This document shows, piece after piece, positions 32,201-39,762 of a stretch of DNA of 64,000 nt. Numbering within the stretch: the first letter of the stretch is position 1; every line of letters starts with the position of its first letter. Where the stretch lies: contig NZ_JANUFD010000004.1 of NCBI RefSeq assembly GCF_024807945.1, forward strand, positions 248,001 through 312,000, in the 5' to 3' direction. The stretch comes from Pseudomonas sp. JUb42. Its GTDB lineage: Bacteria > Pseudomonadota > Gammaproteobacteria > Pseudomonadales > Pseudomonadaceae. A program made the position numbers and the translations under genes. A model generated the notes under the pieces. The model saw nothing but the letters and a program-made list of their open reading frames with translations, did not search any database and was not told the DNA's origin.

Positions 32201-34554
32201 CTCAAGCGCTCATCGAGTTTCTCTTCCAGAGCTTGCTGCGTGCGGAAAAGATCCAGGCCGGAAATGACCGACCAGAACAGCTTGAGCCGTTCACCGTGTG
32301 CGGGATGGCGCAGGAGAAACACATTGGTCATGGGCAGTGGTGCTTGCCGACCGTCGATAATCACTGAGACGGAGCACACCTCAACCCGTTCATCACCGAA
32401 GACTTCACGCAGGTTCGCCACAGGCCGCGTCAGGACCTGGGTGATGGCGTTGAGAATGTACTCGGTCATGAAACCACTGCGCTTGAGCAACAGGCTGTCC
32501 AGGTACAGCAGTTCATGGAGTATTTGCGTGCCAGTCGCTTCAGGCTCCAGTCGCCGCTCAGGCAAGCGCAGGGAGCGCCCCATATAACGCTGCACCAGTG
32601 CTAGGTGATCGATAACGAAGCCGTCGGCAACACGTGTCGTCAGGTGATCGATCAGGCCGGGGGTCAAGAGAGGCTCGGGCAGGAGAGCGCTGCCATCACT
32701 GCTATGACGCACTATCCGGCTGCCAGTGGGCAAGTTTGCGGCGCGCAGGCCCATGACCCGGTCCAACAGCAGGTCGGGCAGGTCAATGTTCGTACTAACG
32801 GAGCGCGCCGTGTCACTCGTACCGCCATTGTCTACCCACTGTACGACGATGCTTTGCGCATCAGGGGCCGCCGCCCCCATCGCTGCCAGATACTCATCAA
32901 GCGCTGCACAGGCATGACGTCGGGGGTCAGGACAATTCTGTATCCGTTGCCGGGTGAGAGACTCCAGCGCAACAACCTGATCACCCCAGGACATCAGGGC
33001 CGGATCCCTGGACGTCAGCAGATCGCGCACGATCTGAACCTTGCGCGGCTCAGGCACGGGAACGGCCTCCGGCCAGCGTCGGGTAAAGGCCTGAAGCTGG
33101 CCAAGCCAGCGGCCACCCCCGTCAAGGCGCAACAAGCGGCGATCCACCAGGTGACGGATATCCAGAGCATCATCGACCATCGCGGCAAGGGCGCCAAAAT
33201 CCTTGCGTGGCTGATCGAGAACGAACTCAAGGTTCTCCAACTGCAACGCGATGATCGAGTCGCTGATCTCGATAAACAGTGCATCCTTGACCGCCGCAGA
33301 GCTCAGTGAGAAAGAGGCCGCGGCCCTCAGCAGAAGCTGATCGCTGGCGCTCAGATAATGCAATAACTCCTCACGACCGATCATACTGGCGCAATACTCG
33401 GCCAGAGCAGCGCTGTCCTGGAACCGACGCAGACCGTTGATAGTCGAGTACAACAGCAGGCCGGGCCAGTTATCGCAGGTCAGGGTAAACAACCCCGCCA
33501 GCAGTTTCGGTTCCTGTGCACCCAGCCTGATTGCCAACCGATGGGTCTGAGCCCGATATTCCAGGGCCAGACGCACGGCCATGGGCTGCAGCAGGCTCGC
33601 CAACTGACGGAACTCATCCGCACCGAAGGTGCCGTCCTCGCAGCGGCTCAGCAGCTCCTGATGGAAGGTTTCTGCTACCGCCTGCGCCAGCACTTCGCGC
33701 TGTGTCGTGCCCTTGTCGTCGGGCTCATCCCAAAAGCCATGGAGCAAGGCCGCATACGCTGATTTGAATTGCGTACAGGTGCGGGTCAACGCCTGTTGAC
33801 AAACCGCCGCGACCTCTTCGTTGAGCAATTTCCCCGTGTTGCCAAGCCATTGGCGCTTCTTTCCCGCCCCCGGAACATCGTCCATGAAGTCACCGACCAG
33901 AGCCTGTTCCAGAGTCTGCAAACGGAGCACGGAGTTCAGGGGGATGCTCTCGGCCGCCTGCGGTTCGTCGCGAACAATCTGGATTGCCAGGCCTTTTACA
34001 TCAATCGTGGTATCGGGCAAGGCAGCACCCAGATTGTCGATCAGGGTGTCGGCCAAAGCCTCGCGCAGGGAGGGCAGGCGCTGCAGGACCTGATTGAGCA
34101 GACGCAGATACTGCATCTGCTGATCGACCAACAGGTACATGCGCTGCTCAAAGGGGTCGCCTTCGAGCAACTGGTATTCGAAGGTTCCGTTACCGCTGGC
34201 CTCCTCGGAAAAGAGCCGCTTGACCGCGACAAGCAAGGCATCTCGAGTGTCAAAACGCATCAGGCCGTATAGCAGGGTATCGAGATAAACCGTCCCGACT
34301 GCGGAATCCCGGCTGCTGAGTAACAGCGCGCCGGTCATTTCCGAGCCTGCCAGCGAGCCGTCCTCAAGCAGCAGGCGGTCTACCCGCGGCGGGTTCAACG
34401 GTACATCGTTGTCGTCGCCCAGAGTTCCCAATTGCGCCAGCCAGCGGCGCTCGTCGGCAGAAATACCGCCATCGCGAAACGCGTCATCGACGTTCTGGAT
34501 AAATCGTCGTCGCAGCAGTTCGATCTGAAAATGAGCGGAGAGTATAGAAGTCAT
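29263..34554 (-). CDS. Large toxin-like protein (DUF6543/dermonecrotic-toxin type) with C-terminal aspzincin-like zinc protease motif
   Basis: The 1763-residue protein has no signal peptide. Its first 110 residues end in YLDTLLYGLMRFDTRDAL (about 90-107), and the middle has segments such as GGFLEAHVPW and VYRDPATRRQYAAVVGQVYR. These features resemble the DUF6543 dermonecrotic-toxin-like domain of very large Pseudomonas proteins. Near the end HELSH at 1620-1624 is followed by MALDTHDLAY, an HExxH plus TxDxxY arrangement like the aspzincin (M35) metallopeptidases, though the spacing is two residues shorter. ATG 34554 has AGG seven bases upstream; the frame is open to 34593. No secretion, VgrG, PAAR, immunity or chaperone gene is adjacent. 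A zinc protease delivered into other cells is a reasonable hypothesis, not a demonstrated function. Confidence 0.7.
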   Translation of the reverse strand: MTSILSAHFQIELLRRRFIQNVDDAFRDGGISADERRWLAQLGTLGDDNDVPLNPPRVDRLLLEDGSLAGSEMTGALLLSSRDSAVGTVYLDTLLYGLMRFDTRDALLVAVKRLFSEEASGNGTFEYQLLEGDPFEQRMYLLVDQQMQYLRLLNQVLQRLPSLREALADTLIDNLGAALPDTTIDVKGLAIQIVRDEPQAAESIPLNSVLRLQTLEQALVGDFMDDVPGAGKKRQWLGNTGKLLNEEVAAVCQQALTRTCTQFKSAYAALLHGFWDEPDDKGTTQREVLAQAVAETFHQELLSRCEDGTFGADEFRQLASLLQPMAVRLALEYRAQTHRLAIRLGAQEPKLLAGLFTLTCDNWPGLLLYSTINGLRRFQDSAALAEYCASMIGREELLHYLSASDQLLLRAAASFSLSSAAVKDALFIEISDSIIALQLENLEFVLDQPRKDFGALAAMVDDALDIRHLVDRRLLRLDGGGRWLGQLQAFTRRWPEAVPVPEPRKVQIVRDLLTSRDPALMSWGDQVVALESLTRQRIQNCPDPRRHACAALDEYLAAMGAAAPDAQSIVVQWVDNGGTSDTARSVSTNIDLPDLLLDRVMGLRAANLPTGSRIVRHSSDGSALLPEPLLTPGLIDHLTTRVADGFVIDHLALVQRYMGRSLRLPERRLEPEATGTQILHELLYLDSLLLKRSGFMTEYILNAITQVLTRPVANLREVFGDERVEVCSVSVIIDGRQAPLPMTNVFLLRHPAHGERLKLFWSVISGLDLFRTQQALEEKLDERLSTGDFQDRYLSLFSDADQWVLREHLRTPNRSPLKVSLSSVEGHFIRELQRNEQARHIAGISQALDRSVASRLPAALFNRFVEIAQSDDKLSLAVDLLSSEIQNLSYTVQILDWLKAASVDDLVSYVQMLERYYLSNTPSEDFLSGIAGLKSFSAQALQKQLKLDFPDYALDSDAITVKMTRYVGTPVAIGDTPSGIAAVTQVYQESLTLFALNHFAELQNALLTLEFVPDTPVPAGLTPQYVNTLVSKLDVGHHYRVMLESRLDVRDPEYVLRRERFIAQIPSRMLIVALELKMRNLLSAKAYAYIEGLLDMPDGLARQQVLGQDITLRPLQLLPRAGMPVDPVEGAYLIGPKDRTQGPVILHALFNHSYSFKEFRDEAHLLTELRSSPSLQAIVLGRLDPKRIARYSNGGFLEAHVPWIVGASFDDPIPQRETVTLGEAPVMGNALQFLFVETFSVLKSMSRKQTVTTAQADWDAFVYLMGLGVDQILMFTPGRLGMLINLLQSQSLFKASFEAVYDQQWGKALSEMSAAIGGIISFRSGKEDIKSNRHEPTATETVLTGLPTFSWRNSQLTPALKSRLRLFEVHDVALNTLEKDPLLNVYRDPATRRQYAAVVGQVYRVQFASNHWHIIDDTQKGPRIKLNGQQHWELDLQLGLYGGGGTVSRLRASSLTPSMVEQIFVPEFYGMREIRTSARYKARMIIEAYHQAVNYLETCLTNLNPLHQLDARVSQILSEFFGVTTVDSQLLTEVKSKVTMLFREFSDPSLRPYTSDRFVIGQNRPGQEGTTAFISKSDPQKRIYLTDEYFSIPGRDLNRQLFTISGFNTGTHFRATILLHELSHMALDTHDLAYVRAAAPFPDLLDEADAFKAMIKRELVRLRTQGFSHMSPPADLFVTLEGHQWRDFVDADGAEFSTILDVTNTFALPQARAVFLSDAVKRRELMLKNADSVALLITLLGRQRYTAPVPPLSAVVPSPQPVP

Positions 34555-34578
34555 CAAGCCTGTCCTTTTCACGCTGAA

Positions 34579-34605
34579 ACCCCGTGCGAGCAAGGCGCAC
34601 GGGGT
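34579..34605 (-). terminator. Stem-loop between FMN reductase and toxin-like genes
   Basis: ACCCCGTGCG / CGCACGGGGT forms a perfect 10-bp stem with a 7-base loop, followed on the minus strand by TTTC. It may terminate the reductase transcript. It ends only 24 bases before the toxin-like start codon, so it is also within or at the edge of that gene's leader. Confidence 0.6.
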
Positions 34606-34680
34606 CGAGAATGAAAAAGAGCTTAATGAGGGACGCCTCGGAGAAAGCGGTAGATAGATACTCGCCGCTGCTTATTTCGC

Positions 34681-35238
34681 TCAGACGTGTCTGGCCACCC
34701 AGGCCGCGTAGGCGTCGATGAACGTCTGCAGGAATGGCCGGGTTTTCTCGGACAACGTGCCGGACTCATCGAAGAAGGACCCGGCATTGCCCAGGTAGGC
34801 TTCCGGCTGCTGCATGCAGGGCACGTTGAGGAAGACCAGGGACTGGCGCAGGTGATGGTTGGCTCCAAAACCGCCGATGGCGCCCGGCGATGCACTGAGT
34901 ACCGCACCGGGTTTGCCGGACCAGGCACTCTGCCCGTAAGGGCGCGACCCTACATCGATGGCGTTTTTCAGCACGCCGGGCACCGAACGGTTGTACTCCG
35001 GAGTCACGAACAGAACGCCATCGGCGGCATTGAGCTGCAGGCGGAATGCCGCATAGGTTGGCGGCGTATGGGTAGCGGTATCGATGTCTTCGTTGTACAG
35101 CGCCAGTTCGCCAATTTCGACGATATACAGCTTCAGGCTGGGAGGAGCCAGGTCAGCCAGGGCCTGGGCGATCTTGCGGTTGATCGAATCCTTTCTGAGA
35201 CTGCCGACAACTACTGCAATTGAATAGATCTGGCTCAT
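34681..35238 (-). CDS. NADPH-dependent FMN reductase family protein
   Basis: The 185-residue flavodoxin-fold protein has the phosphate-binding loop VVGSLRKDSINRKIA near the N-terminus and the FMN-site segment VTPEYNRSVPGVLKNAIDVG, a hallmark of the NADPH:FMN/chromate/quinone reductase group (ChrR-like). It is a small soluble enzyme that reduces FMN, quinones or similar compounds. The start at 35238 (MSQIYSIAVV) matches the family start; an in-frame ATG three codons upstream is possible. It lies upstream of the toxin-like gene on the same strand, separated by a stem-loop. Confidence 0.9.
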   Translation of the reverse strand: MSQIYSIAVVVGSLRKDSINRKIAQALADLAPPSLKLYIVEIGELALYNEDIDTATHTPPTYAAFRLQLNAADGVLFVTPEYNRSVPGVLKNAIDVGSRPYGQSAWSGKPGAVLSASPGAIGGFGANHHLRQSLVFLNVPCMQQPEAYLGNAGSFFDESGTLSEKTRPFLQTFIDAYAAWVARHV

Positions 35239-35500
35239 GGCATACATCCGTTATCAGTTCAGGAAAAATCGGAACTGTAGTTATAGATGATCCTGCCTCC
35301 CTGCCTTGCCTTAATTCGCACGTTGCCCATTAACGGCCATGAACCCGGTATTTTTTCGCCAGAAGAAAACTACATGGAAAAACATCGGTCTACAGAGCGC
35401 CTGCAAAGATGTTACAAGTCTTGGCTGGCACAGAGTCAGCCCACATCGATGGCAGGCTGGCGTGGTAAACAAGCGGTTATTTTCAGAGGTTACAAAGCAA

Positions 35501-35719
35501 ATGGTTGCAGTTCTGGTTGGAAAATTTCATGCAAGGGACGCGGAGGGACGGGTCTACTCGGTGCATGAGTTCCAGGAATCTTCGCCCGCCGGGGCTGAAC
35601 CTGGCGCCAGCGCGCCGGTTTCGAGCTACCGTCTGGCGATCGGCGACCGTGTGACGCATCTGGGTGGCGACGATTTCGAACTATTGCAGTCCGGCGTGAA
35701 GATGACGCGTACGCCCTGA
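35501..35719 (+). CDS. Small conserved-looking hypothetical protein
   Basis: The 72-residue protein MVAVLVGKFHARDAEGRVYS... reads as a compact beta-rich polypeptide ending LGGDDFELLQSGVKMTRTP. Its codon use is like that of neighbouring genes, and the upstream extension of the frame (to 35339) is not. A GAGG lies 11 bases before ATG 35501, a poor spacing. I cannot assign a function; a REP pair follows 18 bases after the stop, as after many real genes here. Confidence 0.6.
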   Translation: MVAVLVGKFHARDAEGRVYSVHEFQESSPAGAEPGASAPVSSYRLAIGDRVTHLGGDDFELLQSGVKMTRTP

Positions 35720-35737
35720 TTTAACGCTCCTTGTTAT

Positions 35738-35820
35738 AGCGAGGCTTGCCCGCGAAAAAATCGGTATATCCGACACTTTTTTTGAGGCTCAAAAGCCGCC
35801 TTCGCGGGCAAGCCTCGCTC
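35738..35820. repeat. REP pair, GAGGCTTGCCCGCGAA-type core
   Basis: AGCGAGGCTTGCCCGCGAA faces TTCGCGGGCAAGCCTCGCTC between two convergent genes. Confidence 0.85.
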
Positions 35821-35844
35821 CAGCAGGGCGGAATCAGGCGCTAG

Positions 35845-36387
35845 CTAAAACAATAGATACCAGAACACCGCCGCCTCGCGGCTCTGCGGGTTGATACCGC
35901 GATATCGCAGGTGATCGACCCCGCCCACGACAAAACCGCAGCGCTCGTATAAACGACAGGCCGCCAGGTTGTTGTTCTGGGTTTCCAGCATCACCCCTGC
36001 CAATTCGCGCTTGCGACTCCAGAACTGCGCCACGTCCAACAGTGACCGGGCTACGCCATGACGGCGCGCCGACACATCCACTGCCAGTTCATCGACTCGG
36101 GCAAAGCCATTCCAGTGGGTGCTGAGCACGATATGGCCGACTGCCCGCTCGCCCAGCCAGGCCACCAGAATGGTGCTGTCGGCTGCATCGCGGTAATCGC
36201 AGAACTCCTGAGAGTCGATGCCGTAATTCTTGCAATAGGGCTCAACGGCTTCGACCGGCCAGCTATCGACAGGCTCGCCTGGGCAAACCTGAGCGTAACC
36301 GCTGACGGTGAAGGTGAATTCGCTGTTGAGGATGTAATCCTCGAAGCATTCGTCTGCGACGCGAATGCTCAGGCCCGTCTCTGCCAT
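35845..36387 (-). CDS. GNAT acetyltransferase resembling streptothricin acetyltransferases
   Basis: The 180-residue protein has the GNAT core: a beta-strand and motif A VDELAVDVSARRHGVARSLL with the acetyl-CoA loop, then MLETQNNNLAACRLYERCGF. The segments WNGFARVDELAVD and LETQNNNLAACRLYERCGF, followed by GGVDHLRYRG, strongly resemble the Sat-type streptothricin N-acetyltransferases (LETQ-N-ACRFY...GAVD pattern). Resistance is therefore possible but unproven, since GNAT specificity drifts easily. It ends close to a REP pair and lies 14 bases after dnaQ on the same strand. Confidence 0.82.
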   Translation of the reverse strand: MAETGLSIRVADECFEDYILNSEFTFTVSGYAQVCPGEPVDSWPVEAVEPYCKNYGIDSQEFCDYRDAADSTILVAWLGERAVGHIVLSTHWNGFARVDELAVDVSARRHGVARSLLDVAQFWSRKRELAGVMLETQNNNLAACRLYERCGFVVGGVDHLRYRGINPQSREAAVFWYLLF

Positions 36388-36401
36388 CGGGTTACCTGCT
36401 G

Positions 36402-37175
36402 TCAGGCGTTGGCCTGGGCCTCAAGCAATTGCACCCATAACGCCGGAGCACCCGCCGACTTGGCGATGATCGCCAGGCGCGCTTCGTGAGCGGCCAGCTC
36501 TTCGTCGCTGGCGCGAATGATCCGCGCGGGGGGACGGGTGGCGGGCAGGCGACGAATTTCGCTGGCCTGGCTGCCGGAACCGTCGCCCGAACCATGACCA
36601 TCGGAAGAGTTACCCGCCAGGGACAGGCTGGTCTGGCCGCCAGTCATGGTCAGGTAGACGTCGGCGAGAATCTCCGAGTCGAGCAAGGCGCCGTGCAGTT
36701 CGCGGCCGGAGTTGTCGACGCCGTAGCGCTTGCACAGGGCATCGAGGCTGTTGCGCTGGCCGGGGTGCCGCTCACGGGCCATCTGCAGAGTGTCGAGCAC
36801 CGTGCAATACTGGGTGATATCGACACGGTCCTGCTGACCCAGAAGGGCGAATTCGTTGTTGATGAAGCCAACGTCGAACGGCGCGTTATGGATGATCAGC
36901 TGCGCGCCCTTGATGAATTCGTAGAACTCATCGGCCACTTCGGCGAAACGCGGCTTGCCTACCAGGAATTCGTTGGTGATGCCGTGTACCCCGATCGCCC
37001 CTTCGTCGCTTTCGCGGTCGGGTTGCAGGTACACGTGAAAATGCCGCCCGGTCAGGCGGCGGCCGATCAACTCGACGCAACCGATCTCGATGATGCGGTG
37101 GCCGTCGGTAACCGGCATGCCGGTGGTTTCGGTATCGAGGACGATCGATCTGTTATCTGTGTTTTGCACTGCCAT
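36402..37175 (-). CDS. dnaQ: DNA polymerase III epsilon subunit (3'-5' proofreading exonuclease)
   Basis: The 257-residue protein has the three DEDDh exonuclease motifs: DTETTG (Exo I, residues 14-19), HNAPFDVGF (Exo II) and HGALLDSEILADVY (Exo III, with catalytic His and Asp). A linker rich in Gly/Ser precedes the C-terminal tail that binds the alpha polymerase subunit. It edits mismatches in the replicative holoenzyme. The gene is immediately downstream of rnhA on the same strand, the usual Pseudomonas order. Confidence 0.95.
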   Translation of the reverse strand: MAVQNTDNRSIVLDTETTGMPVTDGHRIIEIGCVELIGRRLTGRHFHVYLQPDRESDEGAIGVHGITNEFLVGKPRFAEVADEFYEFIKGAQLIIHNAPFDVGFINNEFALLGQQDRVDITQYCTVLDTLQMARERHPGQRNSLDALCKRYGVDNSGRELHGALLDSEILADVYLTMTGGQTSLSLAGNSSDGHGSGDGSGSQASEIRRLPATRPPARIIRASDEELAAHEARLAIIAKSAGAPALWVQLLEAQANA

Positions 37176-37259
37176 TGCCTTGCTGCCTCATCTACAGGCG
37201 GCGATCTTAGCACGCTGCAAACGGCCATGAGCCTGCATCACGCCCTGCGGTCGCCGGCA

Positions 37260-37712
37260 TTATCCCAGGCGGGCGCTGCGCACTTCATCGACGCCACGGT
37301 TGGCCAACTGGTCGGCACGCTCGTTGCCCGCATGGCCGATGTGCCCGCGTACCCACTGCCATTTGACGTTGTGGCGGCTGACCTGCTCGTCGAGCTGTTT
37401 CCACAGATCGGCATTCTTGACCGGCTCTTTGGCGGCAGTCTTCCAGCCGCGCTTCTTCCAGTTGGTCATCCACTCGGTGATGCCCTTCATCACGTATTGC
37501 GAGTCAGTCACCAACAACACATCGCAGGGCCGCTTGAGTTCTTCCAGGCCGCGAATGGCGCCGAGCAGTTCCATACGATTGTTGGTGGTGTTGGCTTCGC
37601 CGCCCCACAACTCCTTTTCCACGCCCTTGCAGATCAGCAAGGCGCCCCAGCCGCCGGGACCGGGATTGCCCTTGCAGGCGCCATCGGTGAAGAGCTCAAC
37701 ACTGTCGTTCAT
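37260..37712 (-). CDS. rnhA: Ribonuclease HI
   Basis: This 150-residue enzyme degrades the RNA of RNA-DNA hybrids in the cytoplasm. The four acidic catalytic residues are in place in [32 protein letters not shown] and [11 protein letters not shown], with the His of the last motif. The basic handle [14 protein letters not shown] is present as in E. coli RNase HI. ATG 37712 follows AAAGACATAA. It is separated from the methyltransferase gene by a very strong palindrome. Confidence 0.96.
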   Translation of the reverse strand: MNDSVELFTDGACKGNPGPGGWGALLICKGVEKELWGGEANTTNNRMELLGAIRGLEELKRPCDVLLVTDSQYVMKGITEWMTNWKKRGWKTAAKEPVKNADLWKQLDEQVSRHNVKWQWVRGHIGHAGNERADQLANRGVDEVRSARLG

Positions 37713-37742
37713 TTATGTCTTTCCGTAAGAATGCAGCCCCGC

Positions 37743-37795
37743 GTAGGAGCGGCTTTAGCCGCGAGCATCGCATTCGCGGCTAAAGCCGCTCCTAC
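37743..37795. repeat. Perfect 22-bp palindromic REP pair
   Basis: GTAGGAGCGGCTTTAGCCGC plus GA is exactly complementary to the right arm at 37774-37795, with a 9-base loop. This is the most perfect of the GGCTTTAGCC-type pairs in the window and lies between the methyltransferase stop and rnhA start. Confidence 0.88.
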
Positions 37796-37824
37796 GGGGT
37801 TTCATTCCAATTCAATAAGGTGGT

Positions 37825-38583
37825 TCAGGAATCCGGTCCACCGCGATTGACCTTGGCCATCGGCAGCGGGATCAGCTTGCCCATGGGCTCGCGACGCGCC
37901 TGGCGCAAGGGTCGAAGGCCGACCACCAATTTGCGCGCCACCAATAGATAGAAGCCGCCACCGGGGCTCTGCCAACCGTCGCCCAGACGCTCAAGTCCCG
38001 CCAGACGCGACTGCCAGGCAGCCGAGGCAAGCGGCGGACGATAGCACCCGAAGCGGCGTTTCTCCAGTGCGAAGCCCAGCAGGTTGAGCCAGTCCGCGAC
38101 CCGTGAAGGTGAAATGCAGCGCGCTTTGCGCAAGGCGTCTCTGGCAAAGACATGGCGCAGGCCCCAGGTGCTCCAAGGATTGATCCCGACGATCAGCAGA
38201 TGCCCGCCCGGACGCACGCTGCTGGCAGCTTCGCGCAGCAGGCCGTGGGGCGACAGGCAGAAATCCAGGCCATGTTGCAGCACCACCACATCGGCGGCGT
38301 GCTCGCTCAGGGGCCAGGCCTGTTCTTCACAGACGATCTCGACGCCGGGCAAAGGCGCCCCCAGGCGTACGTTGCGTTGCACCTGCTGGGCGACGGGCGG
38401 GTTTTGCGCCGAAGGCCCGTAATGCACCAGATAACCACCGAAGTAACGCCCCAGCTCCTCTTCCAGAACCTGGCGCTCTTCCTCCAGCAACAGCCGCCCC
38501 AAAGGCCCGGAAAGCCACTCGCGGGCCGAACTGATCAATGCCAGCCATTCAGGATCGGCTTGGGCGAACGCTTTATCGGTCAT
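37825..38583 (-). CDS. SAM-dependent methyltransferase, rnhA-gloB-linked type
   Basis: The 252-residue product has a degenerate class I methyltransferase core: VRLGAPLPGVEIVCEEQAWP around the cofactor strand, HAADVVVLQHGLDFCLSPHG as motif II and GGHLLIVGINPWSTWGLRHV as motif III. Motif I with its usual GxGxG is not obvious. Homologues sit between rnhA and gloB in gamma-proteobacteria. ATG 38583 has a GGAGGAG ribosome-binding site nine bases upstream, so the open frame to 38613 is not used. Substrate unknown. Confidence 0.85.
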   Translation of the reverse strand: MTDKAFAQADPEWLALISSAREWLSGPLGRLLLEEERQVLEEELGRYFGGYLVHYGPSAQNPPVAQQVQRNVRLGAPLPGVEIVCEEQAWPLSEHAADVVVLQHGLDFCLSPHGLLREAASSVRPGGHLLIVGINPWSTWGLRHVFARDALRKARCISPSRVADWLNLLGFALEKRRFGCYRPPLASAAWQSRLAGLERLGDGWQSPGGGFYLLVARKLVVGLRPLRQARREPMGKLIPLPMAKVNRGGPDS

Positions 38584-38630
38584 GTGTGATCTCCTCCGAG
38601 GGGGTGCTCGCACCGAGCGGGTTCAGAGCC

Positions 38631-38848
38631 TAGGCTCTATACGAAATGTATCTGCGGGCTCCGCGCGTGATGCTGCGTTGAAAACAGGCTCGGACGACTG
38701 AAAGGAGAACGTCCGAAGGACGGCCCGAAGGGGCCGCGTAGCGAATAATGCTCATTTACAGCCAGTAAAGTCGAGCGCGACCCCGGCCGTTCCTCGCCTG
38801 TTTTCGCCTTGCCTGACCTTCGCTCGAAAACATTTCGTATAGAGCCTA
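38631..38848. mobile_element. MITE-like element with perfect 19-bp terminal inverted repeats
   Basis: The ends TAGGCTCTATACGAAATGT (38631-38649) and ACATTTCGTATAGAGCCTA (38830-38848) are exact inverted repeats. Excluding the outer TA dinucleotides they leave GGCTCTATACGAAATGT, so TA flanks could be the target duplication. Further inside, GAAAACAGGC recurs in inverted order. The 218-base element has no reading frame and fills most of the 301-base gap 38584-38884 between divergently arranged methyltransferase and gloB genes. A non-autonomous element mobilised by a transposase elsewhere is the best explanation. Confidence 0.75.
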
Positions 38849-38884
38849 AGATGCACCATTGTCTTCCGCCATGCGAAGTGCGCC

Positions 38885-39664
38885 ATGATACAGATCGATG
38901 CCCTGCCCGCTTTCAACGACAATTACATCTGGTTGTTGCAAGATGCTTCCAGCCGCCGCTGTGCCGTGGTCGACCCCGGTGATGCCGCGCCGGTGCTGGC
39001 CTGGCTGGAAAAAAATCCCGGCTGGCAACTGAGCGACATTCTGGTCACTCACCATCATCACGACCATGTCGGCGGTGTCGCCGAGCTCAAACAGGCCAGC
39101 GGCGCCCGGGTCCTGGGCCCGGCAACGGAAAACATCCCGGCACGGGACATCGCCCTGAGCGACAACCAGCACATCGAGGTGCTGGGCCTGGACTTCGAGA
39201 TCTACACCGTACCTGGCCATACCCTCGGCCATGTGGCTTTTTACCATGCCGACGCGCAACGGCCGCTGCTGTTCTGCGGCGACACGCTGTTCGCCGCCGG
39301 TTGCGGGCGCCTGTTCGAAGGCACACCGGAACAAATGCACCACTCCCTCAGCCGCCTCAGCGCCCTGCCCGGCAACACTCTGGTCTACTGCACCCACGAA
39401 TATACCTTGAGCAATCTGCGCTTTGCCGTGGCCGTGGAGCCGGACAATTGCGATATCGCCGAGCGTTTTGCTCAGGTCAGCCGCTGGCGCGAAGAAAATC
39501 GCATCAGCCTGCCGTCCACCATCGAACTGGAACTGCGCACCAATCCATTTATACGGACCCATGAAACATCCGTTAAAGAAAAAGCGGACGAACGGACCGG
39601 CACCGACAACGCCTCGCCAAGCGCGATTTTTGCCAGCCTCAGGGCTTGGAAAGATAAGTTCTAA
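38885..39664 (+). CDS. gloB: Hydroxyacylglutathione hydrolase (glyoxalase II)
   Basis: The 259-residue metallo-beta-lactamase-fold enzyme hydrolyses S-lactoylglutathione to lactate and glutathione. The metal motif [10 protein letters not shown] is at residues 55-64, with later ligands in [12 protein letters not shown] and [12 protein letters not shown]. The glyoxalase II C-terminal domain has [14 protein letters not shown] and the glutathione-contact [19 protein letters not shown]. Start, length and neighbours (mltD downstream) match Pseudomonas gloB. Its promoter must lie within or close to the MITE-like element. Confidence 0.96.
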   Translation: MIQIDALPAFNDNYIWLLQDASSRRCAVVDPGDAAPVLAWLEKNPGWQLSDILVTHHHHDHVGGVAELKQASGARVLGPATENIPARDIALSDNQHIEVLGLDFEIYTVPGHTLGHVAFYHADAQRPLLFCGDTLFAAGCGRLFEGTPEQMHHSLSRLSALPGNTLVYCTHEYTLSNLRFAVAVEPDNCDIAERFAQVSRWREENRISLPSTIELELRTNPFIRTHETSVKEKADERTGTDNASPSAIFASLRAWKDKF

Positions 39665-39762
39665 GGGACCACCAAAGCCGCACAAAAATTCACAATGGTT
39701 GACCATCGGCAGGACGCTTCCTAGAATCGCCCGACATTTTCGCCTGGACTCTCTCCCAGACA

